Shown here in pieces: positions 1 to 7,739 of a stretch of 47,280 bases of DNA (positions are counted from its first letter, which is position 1; each line of letters starts with the position of its first letter). Both the position numbers and the translations under genes were made by a program. The notes under the pieces were generated by a model, which ran no database searches, was not told the DNA's origin, and saw only the letters and a program-made list of their open reading frames with translations. Origin of the DNA: Burkholderiales bacterium (lineage in GTDB: Bacteria > Pseudomonadota > Gammaproteobacteria > Burkholderiales > Burkholderiaceae_C); contig JAEKLF010000059.1 in NCBI GenBank assembly GCA_019509985.1, positions 1 to 47,280 of the forward strand, in the 5' to 3' direction.

Positions 1-1264
1 TGAAGCGCAGATGCGTGATGTCCAGCGGGAAGAACAGGCCCCAGGTCCACTCGACCCAGATGCGCGTCTTGCGGCCTAGCGTGGGCATGCGCAGCAGGTA
101 GTAGCCGCGCCACAGCAGCCAGGCGGGCAGGCCCGACAGGCGAAGGCCGAAGAGCAGCGCCACGCCCTTGAGATGGCCGGTCGTGGCCATCATTCCGCGA
201 GCGGCATGGGCAAAGGGCCGGGTGGGCTGGCCGCTCAGGGTGCGCAGCAGGTTGTCAGCAAGAACCTTGGCCTGGGCGACGGCAAACTGCGCCGTCGGTG
301 GGCAGATCTGGCCGTCGCGGGCATTCGGCTGGGCGGCGCAGTCACCCAGGGCCCACAGGCTCGCTTCATCCTGCACGCGGCCGTCTGCGCCGGTGGCGAT
401 GCGACCGCGCTGCAGTGGCAGCGCGAGCGCTTCGATGAGCGGGTTGGGGCGCGTGCCCACCGTGCAGATCACCGTCGCGCTGGGCAGCGTCTGGCCGTCT
501 GCCAGCTCGACGGCGTCGGCATGGATGCAGGCGGCCCGGGCGCCGCAGCGCACCTGCACGCCGCGCCGCAACAGCGAGCGCTCGGCGGCCTCGCCCAGCG
601 CTGCCGGCAGTTCGGGCAGCAGCCGAGCGCCGTCGTGCAGCAGGCTGACCCGGAAGCCTTCGGCGCGTGTGCGTGGGTAGTGGCGGCTGGCGCTCTTGAC
701 GAAGTCGGCCAGCGCGCCGGCCACTTCCACGCCGGAGAAGCCGCCGCCGATGATGACGAAATGACTGAGCGCAGCGCGCTGTGCTGCGCCATCGCAGAGC
801 TCGACGCGGGCCAGCGCCTGCAGCACGCGGTTGCGGATGTGCATCGCGTCGCCCACCAGCTTGAGCGGCAGCGCGTGTTCGGCCATGCCGGGCAGCAGGT
901 CGAGCCGGGCGCGCTGGCCCAGGGCCAGCACGAGATGGTCGTAGCCGAACGCCAGCGGACCGTGCAGGGTCTCGCAAGTCAGGCGCCGTGCGGCCTTGTC
1001 GATTCGGCTGACGGCGCCCATGACGAAGCGCACGCCGGGCAGCATCTCGCGGATGGGCGCCACGACGTGCTCGGGGAATACGCCCGCGCCCACCACCTCG
1101 GGCAACATGGGGTTGAAGGTGGTGTAGCTCTCCTCGCTGATCAGCAGCAGCCGCCAGCCGGTGGGCAGGCGGCCGTGCAGGGACTTGGCCAGCGTGGTGC
1201 CCGCAAAACCGCCGCCTATGATGGCGATGGTGCGGACTGGCGGTTGAGGTTGGACGGTGGGCAT
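1..1264 (-). CDS. Type II NADH dehydrogenase-like FAD oxidoreductase (3' end outside window)
   Basis: Translating the minus strand from ATG at 1264 gives about 421 residues running off the window edge. Residues ~11-20 read TIAIIGGGFAGTTLAKSL, a GxGxxG-type FAD-binding start. A second dinucleotide motif, HFVIIGGGFSGVEVAGAL, lies near residue 175, and WALGDCAAQPN further on is the usual C-terminal FAD contact. Two Rossmann motifs plus this block are characteristic of NDH-2 / NAD(P)/FAD-dependent oxidoreductases, which pass electrons from NADH to quinone at the cytoplasmic membrane without pumping protons. The C-terminal part visible here is rich in W and L, as in the membrane-binding helices of the family. 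Family members are about 430 residues, so little is missing. It is divergent from the LysR gene at 1402. The exact electron acceptor cannot be read from sequence. Confidence 0.85.
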   Translation of the reverse strand, partial: MPTVQPQPPVRTIAIIGGGFAGTTLAKSLHGRLPTGWRLLLISEESYTTFNPMLPEVVGAGVFPEHVVAPIREMLPGVRFVMGAVSRIDKAARRLTCETLHGPLAFGYDHLVLALGQRARLDLLPGMAEHALPLKLVGDAMHIRNRVLQALARVELCDGAAQRAALSHFVIIGGGFSGVEVAGALADFVKSASRHYPRTRAEGFRVSLLHDGARLLPELPAALGEAAERSLLRRGVQVRCGARAACIHADAVELADGQTLPSATVICTVGTRPNPLIEALALPLQRGRIATGADGRVQDEASLWALGDCAAQPNARDGQICPPTAQFAVAQAKVLADNLLRTLSGQPTRPFAHAARGMMATTGHLKGVALLFGLRLSGLPAWLLWRGYYLLRMPTLGRKTRIWVEWTWGLFFPLDITHLRF

Positions 1265-1401
1265 GGCGGCTTGGGGTAGCGAAGGCCGCCAGTGTCTGGA
1301 TCGCCGCCATGGCCGTGAAATCTCATCAATTCATGGGCCGATGCGCGTCGGTTATCGCGGGCTGTGTAAGGAAGCCGGTGCCTGGCGCGACGCGGCTTGC
1401 C

Positions 1402-2286
1402 ATGGAGCTCTACCAGATCCGCTACTTCCTGGCCGTGGCCGAGACGCTGAACTTCACGCGCGCGTCGGAGCGGTCCTTCGTGTCGCAGCCGGCCTTGACC
1501 AAGGCCATCCAGCGGCTGGAGGAGACCATCGGCGGGCGGCTGTTCGACCGCACGAAGAACTCCGTGCAGCTCAGCGAGCTGGGCCAGGCCATGCTGCCCA
1601 ACTTCCGCCAGATCTTCGACACCGCCCAGGCTGCCCGTGAGCAGGCGCGGCGCTTCAAGCGCGAAAAGCGGGAGGTGGTGCGCGTGGGCGTCATGTGCAC
1701 CATCGACTTCCACCAGGTGCTGCCGGGCTTCGTCGAGAGCCAGGACCGGCACGCTATCGAGCTGGTCTTCCGCGAGGGCAACCTGGAGGCGCTGACCGAC
1801 GAGCTGGACCGCGGCGACGTCGACATCGGCATCATGTGCTCGCCCTACGAGACGCCGCGCCGCTTCGAGGCCCGGATGCTATTCCGCGAGGACTATGTCG
1901 TCGCCATCGGCGAGGACCACCGCTTCAGCGGCCGCGACGCCATCAACATGGTGGAGCTGGACCGCGAGCGCTACTGCGAGCGCATCTACTGCGAGTTCTC
2001 AAGCTACATCGAGCGGCTGCTGACCGAGCGCGGCGTGCGGCTGGAGGTGGTGCAGCAGTCGCATCGCGAGGACTGGATCCAGGCCTTCGTGCGCTCCAAC
2101 TTCGGCGTCGCCTTCATGCCGCAGTCCATCGCCGATGCGGCGGGGCTCATGCACGTGCGCACGGCGGATTGCCCCATCGTGCGCGAGGTCAAGCTGCTGG
2201 TGCAGTCCGAGCGGCCGCTCAGCGAGGCGCAGAAGGCGGTGGTCGATTCGCTGGTGGCGCACGACTGGCGCCCGGCTGCAGGCTAG
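1402..2286 (+). CDS. LysR-family transcriptional regulator
   Basis: 294 residues, the normal length of a LysR regulator. The first 60 residues hold the winged helix-turn-helix (ETLNFTRASERSFVSQPAL, then KAIQRLEETIGGRLFDRT). The rest is the two-lobed effector domain, with a stretch DRGDVDIGIMCSPYETP typical of its first lobe. I start it at MELYQIRYF (ATG 1402), where LysR proteins begin. An upstream in-frame ATG at 1309 would add 31 residues unlike the family. The gene diverges from the NDH-2-like gene, a usual arrangement for a LysR regulator and its target, so control of that oxidoreductase is plausible but inferred. The 3' end overlaps the convergent DUF454 gene by 4 bases. The effector is unknown. 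Confidence 0.9.
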   Translation: MELYQIRYFLAVAETLNFTRASERSFVSQPALTKAIQRLEETIGGRLFDRTKNSVQLSELGQAMLPNFRQIFDTAQAAREQARRFKREKREVVRVGVMCTIDFHQVLPGFVESQDRHAIELVFREGNLEALTDELDRGDVDIGIMCSPYETPRRFEARMLFREDYVVAIGEDHRFSGRDAINMVELDRERYCERIYCEFSSYIERLLTERGVRLEVVQQSHREDWIQAFVRSNFGVAFMPQSIADAAGLMHVRTADCPIVREVKLLVQSERPLSEAQKAVVDSLVAHDWRPAAG

Positions 2287-2651
2287 ACCTCCGGGCGCCG
2301 CCACAGCCAGATCGCCACCGCGGCCATCACGGCCGTCACGGCGATCCTCACGGCCGGCGGCGCCGGCGTCAGCATCAGCAAGACCGCACTGCACGCCATC
2401 ATCACGGTGGCCAGCCACTTGGCGCGGCGCGGCACGGCGCCGCTCTCGCGCCAGCGGCGGATGCCGGGGCCGAAACGCGGATGGTTGAGCAGCCAGGTCT
2501 CCAGCGCCGGCCAGCCGTTGCCGGCCGCCCAGGCGGCCACCAGCAGGAAGGGCACTGTGGGCAGCACCGGCAGCACGACGCCGATCACGGCCAGGACGAT
2601 GCAGAGCACCGCCAGCGCGCGCCACAGCAGACGGGCCAGCGCGCGAGGCAT
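2283..2651 (-). CDS. DUF454 (YbaN-like) inner-membrane protein
   Basis: 122 residues with a short N-terminus and hydrophobic segments. Residues ~10-35 contain AVIGVVLPVLPTVPFLLVAA, the recognisable DUF454/YbaN signature; a central NHPRFGPGIRRWRESGAVPR loop follows, then a hydrophobic C-terminal hairpin. The start at 2651 (MPRALARLL) is chosen because an extended frame to 2702 would run into the ABC ATPase gene. It begins 8 bases after the ATPase stop and is probably co-transcribed as the last gene of the transporter operon. The molecular function of DUF454 is not known, and nothing here shows a link to transport beyond position. Confidence 0.85.
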   Translation of the reverse strand: MPRALARLLWRALAVLCIVLAVIGVVLPVLPTVPFLLVAAWAAGNGWPALETWLLNHPRFGPGIRRWRESGAVPRRAKWLATVMMACSAVLLMLTPAPPAVRIAVTAVMAAVAIWLWRRPEV

Positions 2652-2659
2652 GCTGCGGC

Positions 2660-3427
2660 CTACTTCAAGCCGCCGCTGAGGAATTGCTGCAGCCGCTCGC
2701 ACTGCGGGCGCAGCAGCATCTCCTTGGGGTTGCCTTCTTCCTCGACCTTGCCTTGATGCAGGAAGAGGCAGTGGTTGGACACCTCGCGCGCAAAGCCCAT
2801 CTCATGGGTCACGACGATCATCGTGCGGCCCTCCGCCGCCAGGTCGCGCATGACCTTCAGGACCTCGCCGACCAGCTCCGGGTCCAGCGCCGACGTGGGT
2901 TCGTCGAACAGCATGACCTCGGGATCGACGGCCAGTGCGCGGGCGATGGCGACGCGTTGCTGCTCGCCGCCGGACAGCTGGGCCGGATAGACGCTGGCGC
3001 GGTGCGACACGCCCACGCGTGCCAACAGCGCCTGGGCCCGCTCGATGGCCTCGGCCTTGGGCTTCTTCAGCACATGGATGGGCGCCTCGATGACGTTCTC
3101 CAGCACCGTCATGTGCGCCCAGAGATTGAAGTTCTGGAACACCATGGCCAGCTTGGCGCGCCAGAGCTGCAGTTGTTTGGCGTCGGCGGCCTTCAGGCTG
3201 CCATCGCGGTCGCGCACGAGCTTGAGCGCTTCGCCGCACAGGCTGAGCTCGCCTTCGTGCGGCTGCTCCAGCAGGTTGAGGCAGCGCAGCAGCGTGCTCT
3301 TGCCGGAGCCGCTGGAGCCGATCAGCGTGACGACGTCGCCAGCCTTGGCCGCGAAGGAGATGCCCTTGAGCACCTCGCGCTCGCCGAAGCGCTTGTGGAT
3401 GTTGGTGGCTTGGAGCTGGACGGTCAT
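2660..3427 (-). CDS. Polar amino acid ABC transporter ATPase (HisP/ArtP type)
   Basis: 255 residues. Walker A is GSSGSGKST, the Q-loop region MVFQNFNLWAHMTVLENV, the signature LSGGEQQRVAIARAL, Walker B VMLFDEPTSALD, and the H-switch VVTHEMGFA. The sequence FNLWAHMTVLENV is typical of the HisP/GlnQ/ArtP subfamily, which energises import of polar or basic amino acids. The start is MTVQLQATNIHKRFG (ATG 3427), where these proteins begin; the frame extends to 3484 without family similarity. Its two permeases and two binding proteins lie upstream in the same direction, but the gene is separated from them by the aspartoacylase-like gene and by a structured repeat (3472-3607). The repeat could lower or adjust ATPase expression relative to the upstream genes. 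Confidence 0.93.
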   Translation of the reverse strand: MTVQLQATNIHKRFGEREVLKGISFAAKAGDVVTLIGSSGSGKSTLLRCLNLLEQPHEGELSLCGEALKLVRDRDGSLKAADAKQLQLWRAKLAMVFQNFNLWAHMTVLENVIEAPIHVLKKPKAEAIERAQALLARVGVSHRASVYPAQLSGGEQQRVAIARALAVDPEVMLFDEPTSALDPELVGEVLKVMRDLAAEGRTMIVVTHEMGFAREVSNHCLFLHQGKVEEEGNPKEMLLRPQCERLQQFLSGGLK

Positions 3428-3471
3428 TTCTGTTTTCGGTTCCGCGTTTGCATCAGCGGTGCGTGAGACTT

Positions 3472-3607
3472 GCGGGCCGAGCACCGGGCCGCTCCCAAGC
3501 CGGCCCGCGCTGGCGATGCTCGCGGCTCGATGCCGCGAGCATCGCCATCCCCACGGGGGATCGACTGGGCACGACCGCGTTCAGCGAGGCGGGACTGGGC
3601 GAGGGGC
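3472..3607 (-). repeat. Three-hairpin intergenic element, copy A
   Basis: First of three copies (also 44023-44149 and 45632-45768). Plus-strand coordinates of the inverted repeats: 3486-3491 with 3501-3506 (6 bp, 9-base loop); 3512-3525 with 3533-3546 (14 bp, perfect, 7-base loop); 3547-3552 with 3556-3561 (6 bp, 3-base loop). The element ends with the shared block GGGCGAGGGG at about 3597-3606, 7 bases from the stop codon of the aspartoacylase-like gene. On the other side it leaves 44 bases before the ATPase start. Read on the transcribed minus strand, it follows one stop codon and precedes the next start. The gene-junction location and conserved stems are seen directly; any RNA function is inference. 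Confidence 0.85.
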
Positions 3608-3613
3608 CTCATC

Positions 3614-4732
3614 TCATGCCCCCAGCAGCTTGCCGGTGCGCATCGCCTCGCGGCCTGCCACCTTGGCGATGCGCATGCCCGCGCTCGCGAAGCGCACGCA
3701 GTCGCGCGCGAAGAACAGGCCGTCGACAGGGCTTTTCAGCTCCGTGACCTCGGCCGTGACGGGATCGATGACCTGGGCCAGCACCTCGCCGGCCTGCACC
3801 TCGGCGCCGACCTCCTTCAGAAACGTCAGCACGCCGGCCGTGGGCGACTTGATGGGCATGCTGCCGGCCAGAGGGCGGGCGTCGCCGACCGCGTCGGGCA
3901 GGGCGAGCTTGTCGCCGGCGATGAGGCCGCGCCAGCGCAGGAAGTCGATGATGTGCTGCGCATCGGCCGCGGCCAGCTCGTGCGTCACGTCGGTCATGCC
4001 GCGCAGCTCCACGGTGACGGACAGGCAGGCCTGCGGGATGGGGAACTTGCCGCCGAAATGCTGGTCCCACTTCCACCAGACCTGCGAGCAGGCCTCGTCG
4101 AAGGGGTTGTCGCCCGAGTCCTGGGCCAGCAGCGTCACGCGTGAGCGCAGGAAGCGCGCCAGCGGTTCGCAATCGGGCCAGCAGGGCACCTCGGTGTAGA
4201 GGTGCATCAGCGCCTGGGCGTCGCAGTGCAGGTCCAGCACGATGTCGGCGTCGCAGGACAGGCCGAGCAGCGTGCGGCGCTGCGACTGCAGTTCGGTCTC
4301 CACCGGTGACGACAGCACCGCTGACTTCAACGCGCGGCGCAGCGTGGCCACATTGGTGGCGGCGTCCGGCCCCAGGTCGGACTCGACGGCCTTGGCGACG
4401 AGGTCGATCTGGTCCGGGTAATGGCGGTTGAAGTTCTCGCCCGTCGTCAACTCGAAACGGCCCTGGTGGCCGTGCATGACGAATTGGCTGAGGCCGATGG
4501 GGTTGGCCATGGGCACGAGGATGATCTCGCCGCTGATCTGGCCGGCCGCATCCAGCTCGCCGAGCAAGCGGCGCAGGTGGTGGGCGACGAGCATGCCGGG
4601 CAGTTCGTCGGCATGCAGCGAGGCCTGGATGTAGGCCTTCTGGCCGCCGCCGGCCTGGCCGTAGTGCAGCGAGACCAGCTCGCGCCGGGTGCCAGGGGCA
4701 GGGGAGAGGAGGGGGTGGTGGATGACTTGCAT
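3614..4732 (-). CDS. Succinylglutamate desuccinylase/aspartoacylase family protein
   Basis: 372 residues. Zinc-site motifs of the AstE/AspA (M14-like) family are visible: SLHADELPGM near residue 42 for the H..E pair and DIVLDLHCDAQAL in the middle. The C-terminal ~75 residues (MPIKSPTAGVLTFLKEVG onward) form a biotinyl/lipoyl-like beta domain usual for this family. It would hydrolyse an N-acyl amino acid to the free amino acid and an acid. The start MQVIHHPLL (ATG 4732) is 2 bases after the stop of the permease gene, so it is translated within the transporter operon; a longer frame to 5209 is the shadow of that permease. Placement inside a basic/polar amino acid importer suggests it deacylates imported N-acylated substrates, which is an inference. 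AstE proper is less likely because no other ast genes are present. Confidence 0.87.
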   Translation of the reverse strand: MQVIHHPLLSPAPGTRRELVSLHYGQAGGGQKAYIQASLHADELPGMLVAHHLRRLLGELDAAGQISGEIILVPMANPIGLSQFVMHGHQGRFELTTGENFNRHYPDQIDLVAKAVESDLGPDAATNVATLRRALKSAVLSSPVETELQSQRRTLLGLSCDADIVLDLHCDAQALMHLYTEVPCWPDCEPLARFLRSRVTLLAQDSGDNPFDEACSQVWWKWDQHFGGKFPIPQACLSVTVELRGMTDVTHELAAADAQHIIDFLRWRGLIAGDKLALPDAVGDARPLAGSMPIKSPTAGVLTFLKEVGAEVQAGEVLAQVIDPVTAEVTELKSPVDGLFFARDCVRFASAGMRIAKVAGREAMRTGKLLGA

Positions 4733-4734
4733 GA

Positions 4735-5421
4735 TCAGCGGCTCATCATGGGTTTGAGCCAGCGCGATTCGGCCCAGCGGAACAGGCCGACAAGGCCCAG
4801 CGTGAGCACGAAGTAGAAGGCGCCGGCCGTGATGAAGGCCTCGAAGGGAAGGTAGTACTTGGCGTTGACCTCGCGCGCGGCGCCGGTCACGTCCAGCAGC
4901 GTGACGACGCTGGCCAGCGACGTGCCGTGCAGCATGAAGATGGCCTCGTTGCCGTAGGCCGGCAGCGCCCGGCGCAATGCGGCGGGCAGCACGACGCGGC
5001 GCAGCAGCAGGCCGCGGCTCATGCCCAGTGCCTTGGCCGCCTCGATCTCGCCGGCCGGCAGCGCGCGGATGCTGCCGGCAATGATCTCGGTCGTGTAGGC
5101 CGCCGTGTTCAGCGAAAAGGTCAACCAGGCGCAAAAGCTTGCCGACGACAGCCAGGGCCAGGCGACGCTCTCGCGCACCGACTCGAACTGCGCCAGGCCG
5201 TAGTAGCACAGGAAAAGCTGCACCAGCATCGGCGTGCCGCGGAACACGTAGGTGTAGGCCCAGACGGCGCGCGACGCGAAACCGCGCGACACCGTGCGCA
5301 CGACGGCCAGCGGCAGCGCCAGCAGCAGGCCGCAGCTCAGCGACAGCACCAGCAGCTTCAGCGTGACGCCCAGGCCCGTCAGGTAGAGCGGGAAGTTGTC
5401 GCCAATGGATTCGAAATTCAC
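4735..5421 (-). CDS. Polar amino acid ABC transporter permease (HisM type)
   Basis: 228 residues with about five membrane segments and the binding-protein-dependent transport motif around EIEAAKALGMSRGLLLRRVVLPAALRRALPAY (EAA loop, contacts the ATPase). The block TYVFRGTPMLVQLFLCYYGL is typical of HisM/ArtM permeases. I place the start at GTG 5421 (VNFESIGDN): a purine-rich stretch lies just upstream and the GTG overlaps the TGA of the preceding permease by 4 bases, giving translational coupling. The frame stays open to 5691 only as a shadow of that gene. It pairs with the permease at 5418-6110 to form the heterodimeric channel. Confidence 0.92.
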   Translation of the reverse strand: MNFESIGDNFPLYLTGLGVTLKLLVLSLSCGLLLALPLAVVRTVSRGFASRAVWAYTYVFRGTPMLVQLFLCYYGLAQFESVRESVAWPWLSSASFCAWLTFSLNTAAYTTEIIAGSIRALPAGEIEAAKALGMSRGLLLRRVVLPAALRRALPAYGNEAIFMLHGTSLASVVTLLDVTGAAREVNAKYYLPFEAFITAGAFYFVLTLGLVGLFRWAESRWLKPMMSR

Positions 5422-6110
5422 AACCTTCCCTCCTTCACACCGATGGCCAGGTGCTTGCGTGCCCAGCTGAAGCCGAGCTCGGACAGGGTCGTGAAGATCA
5501 GGTAGATCAGGGCCACGGCGAGGTAAAAGCTGAAGGGCTCGCGCGTGTTGCCGGCTGCTTGCTGGCCGCGCGTCATCAGGTCGGAGAGGCCGATGACGGA
5601 GACGATGGCCGTGGCCTTGATCAGCACCAGCCAGTTGTTGGACAGGCCCGGCAATGCGTGGCGCAGCATCTGTGGCAGCGTGATGCGCCACAGCACCTGC
5701 AGCGGGCTCATGCCGAAAGCCAGGCCCGCCTCGCGCTGGCCCGAAGCCACGGCCAGGAAGGCGCCGCGGAAGGCTTCGGTCAGATAGGCGCCGAAGATGA
5801 AGCCGATGGTCAGCACGCCGGCAATGAAGGGATCGATGTCGATGTAGTCGTCATGGCCGAGCATGGGTGCCACGGTGTTGACGGCGACCTGGCCGCCGTA
5901 GAAGACGAGCAGCATCAGCACAAGGTCGGGCACGCCGCGGATCATCGTCGTGTAGATGCCGGCGATGGCTCGAGCCACGCGCGAGCGCGACAGTTTGGCC
6001 AGCGCGCCGGCCAGGCCGAGCACCGTGGCGACGGCGAGCGAGGACAGCGCCAGGCCAAGAGTGACGGTGGCGCCCTCGAACAGGCTGGGAAGGAATCCGT
6101 GCAACAACAT
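5418..6110 (-). CDS. Polar amino acid ABC transporter permease (HisQ type)
   Basis: 230 residues, multi-spanning. It carries TMIRGVPDLVLMLLVFYGGQ, the HisQ/ArtQ hallmark after the second membrane helix, and the EAA loop SGQREAGLAFGMSPLQVLWRITLPQMLRHALPGL that docks onto the ATPase. Start ATG 6110, 18 bases after the stop of the second binding protein. It overlaps the HisM-type gene by 4 bases. With the ATPase at 2660-3427 and binding proteins at 6129-7714 it makes a complete His/Arg/Lys/ornithine-class importer. Confidence 0.92.
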   Translation of the reverse strand: MLLHGFLPSLFEGATVTLGLALSSLAVATVLGLAGALAKLSRSRVARAIAGIYTTMIRGVPDLVLMLLVFYGGQVAVNTVAPMLGHDDYIDIDPFIAGVLTIGFIFGAYLTEAFRGAFLAVASGQREAGLAFGMSPLQVLWRITLPQMLRHALPGLSNNWLVLIKATAIVSVIGLSDLMTRGQQAAGNTREPFSFYLAVALIYLIFTTLSELGFSWARKHLAIGVKEGRL

Positions 6111-6128
6111 GGAGTGACGTGTCGGTGG

Positions 6129-6929
6129 TCAGCGCGGTGGGCTGACGAGGTCGAAGCTGAAGTAGCGGTCGTTCAGCGCCTTGAGGCTGCCGCTGGCGCG
6201 CAATGCCGCGAGCGCGTCGTCGATGCGTCGGCCCAGGCTGGCAGCCTCGCTCTTGCGCAGGCCCACGCCAATGCCCTTGCCGTAGTAGCGCTCGTCCTTG
6301 CCGAAGTCGGGCCCGGCAAAGCCGAAGTCGCGGCCGTCGGCATGGTTCAGGAAGCCGAACTGCGCGATGACCGCATCGGCCAGCGTGGCGTCCAGGCGGC
6401 CGGACTTGAGATCGAGGAACACCTGATCCTGCGTCGCGTAACGCAGCAGCTGGCTGCCCTTGAACTGCTCGGCGAGGTAGCGCTCATGGATGGTGCCGCG
6501 CTCGACGCCGATGCGCTTGCCCTTCAGCCCCGCGGGGCTCACGTCCAGCCGCGCGTCGCTGCGCATGACCATGCGGGCCGGCGAGAAGTAGTAGGCCGAC
6601 GAGAAGGCGATGACCTGCTGGCGCTCCGGCGTGATGGACATCGAGGCCATGATGGCGTCGATCTTGCGCGACTGCAGCGCCGGGATCAGGCCATCGAATT
6701 CGAGGATGACGGGTGTGCACTGCATACCCAGCCGGGCGCACAGCGCCTGGGCCACGTCGATCTCGAAGCCCTTCAACTGCCCGTCGGTGCCGATCTCGCT
6801 GAAGGGCGCGTAACCCACCGCGAAGCCGATGCGCAGGCGCTGGGCCGGTGCCGACGCCGGCTGGCTGCGGGCAGCCCTGGCGGCCAGCGTCAGCGCGAAG
6901 GCCGCACCCAGGGCGGAGCGTCGTCGCAT
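6129..6929 (-). CDS. Periplasmic polar amino acid-binding protein (second copy)
   Basis: About 266 residues in the SBP_bac_3 (HisJ/LAO/ArgT) family. The N-terminus MRRRSALGAAFALTLAARAA is a signal sequence; the three arginines and following SALG leave open a Tat-type rather than Sec signal. Ligand-domain blocks seen: YAPFSEIGTDGQLKGFEIDV, AIMASMSITPERQQVIAFS, and DATLADAVIAQFGFL. ATG 6929 shares a base with the preceding stop; a GTG at 6932 is an alternative giving a 4-base overlap. It is clearly paralogous to the adjacent upstream protein at 6929-7714, so the transporter has two tandem binding proteins, which may widen its substrate range (inference). Confidence 0.9.
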   Translation of the reverse strand: MRRRSALGAAFALTLAARAARSQPASAPAQRLRIGFAVGYAPFSEIGTDGQLKGFEIDVAQALCARLGMQCTPVILEFDGLIPALQSRKIDAIMASMSITPERQQVIAFSSAYYFSPARMVMRSDARLDVSPAGLKGKRIGVERGTIHERYLAEQFKGSQLLRYATQDQVFLDLKSGRLDATLADAVIAQFGFLNHADGRDFGFAGPDFGKDERYYGKGIGVGLRKSEAASLGRRIDDALAALRASGSLKALNDRYFSFDLVSPPR

Positions 6930-7714
6930 CACTTGACGCGCGGCGCGATGTCGTAGTCGAAGTACTTGTCGGCGAGCTTCTTGAAGGTGCCGTTGGCCTG
7001 CAGCGCGTCGATGGCGGCGTTGAACTTCTTGCCCAGCGTCGCCTCGTCGGCCTTGCGCATGCCCACGCCAGTGCCGACGCCGAAGATCTTGTCGTCCAGG
7101 ATGACCGGGCCGGAGAAGGCGAAGCCCTTGCCCTCGGGCTTCTTCAGGAAGCCGAAGTCGCCGGCCGGCGTGTCCATCAGCGTCGCGTCAATGCGGCCGC
7201 TCTTCAGGTCCAGGAAGACCTGGTCCTGGCTGCCATAGCGCACGATCTCGCTCTGCGTGAAGGTCTTGGCAGCATAGGTCTCGTGCGTCGTGCCGCGCTG
7301 CACGCCGATCTTCTTGCCCTTCAGGCCGGTGGCCGTGGGGTCGAGCTTCACACCGGCCTTGGCGATCAGGCGGGCCGGGGTGTTGTAGTAGGGCTTGGAG
7401 AAGGCGATGACCTTCTGGCGCTCCTCGGTGATGGCGACGCTGGCGAAGATGGCATCGACCTTGCGCGACTGCAGCGCCGGGATGAGGCCGTCGAAATCCT
7501 GCTGCACCAGCGTGCATTGGGCCTTCATCTCGGCGCAGTAGGCCTGCACCAGCTCGATCTCGAAGCCCTTGAGCTTGCCGTCCGGGCCGATCTCGGAGAA
7601 GGGCGGGTAGGCGCCTTCGACGCCGATGCGCAGCTTCTTCCATTCGGGGGCTTGGGCCAGCGCCAACGAGCTGGCGGCGAGCAAAGACAAGGCAAGCAGG
7701 GATCGTTTCTTCAT
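6929..7714 (-). CDS. Periplasmic polar amino acid-binding protein (first copy)
   Basis: 261 residues. Sec signal peptide MKKRSLLALSLLAASSLALA with cleavage probably after AQA. Mature HisJ/LAO-type domain with YPPFSEIGPDGKLKGFEIEL, IFASVAITEERQKVIAFSKP and a distal DATLMDTPAGDFGFL, the positions that in LAO-type proteins bind the alpha-amino and carboxylate groups of the ligand. Start ATG 7714 is preceded by an AGAGG ribosome-binding site; the open frame to 7813 belongs to the upstream hydrolase region. It follows the hydrolase stop by 25 bases and may be the head of the transporter operon or part of a longer transcript from trhO. Confidence 0.92.
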   Translation of the reverse strand: MKKRSLLALSLLAASSLALAQAPEWKKLRIGVEGAYPPFSEIGPDGKLKGFEIELVQAYCAEMKAQCTLVQQDFDGLIPALQSRKVDAIFASVAITEERQKVIAFSKPYYNTPARLIAKAGVKLDPTATGLKGKKIGVQRGTTHETYAAKTFTQSEIVRYGSQDQVFLDLKSGRIDATLMDTPAGDFGFLKKPEGKGFAFSGPVILDDKIFGVGTGVGMRKADEATLGKKFNAAIDALQANGTFKKLADKYFDYDIAPRVK

Positions 7715-7739
7715 GTCGGACCTCTTGGGTGGGACGGAG

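Noticed and set aside
3614..5209. 531-residue version of the aspartoacylase-like protein
   Set aside because: The extra 159 residues are an out-of-frame reading of the permease gene; family similarity begins at ATG 4732.
6129..7714. Frameshifted single gene instead of two binding proteins
   Set aside because: Both frames encode complete proteins with their own signal sequences and full ligand-binding domains.
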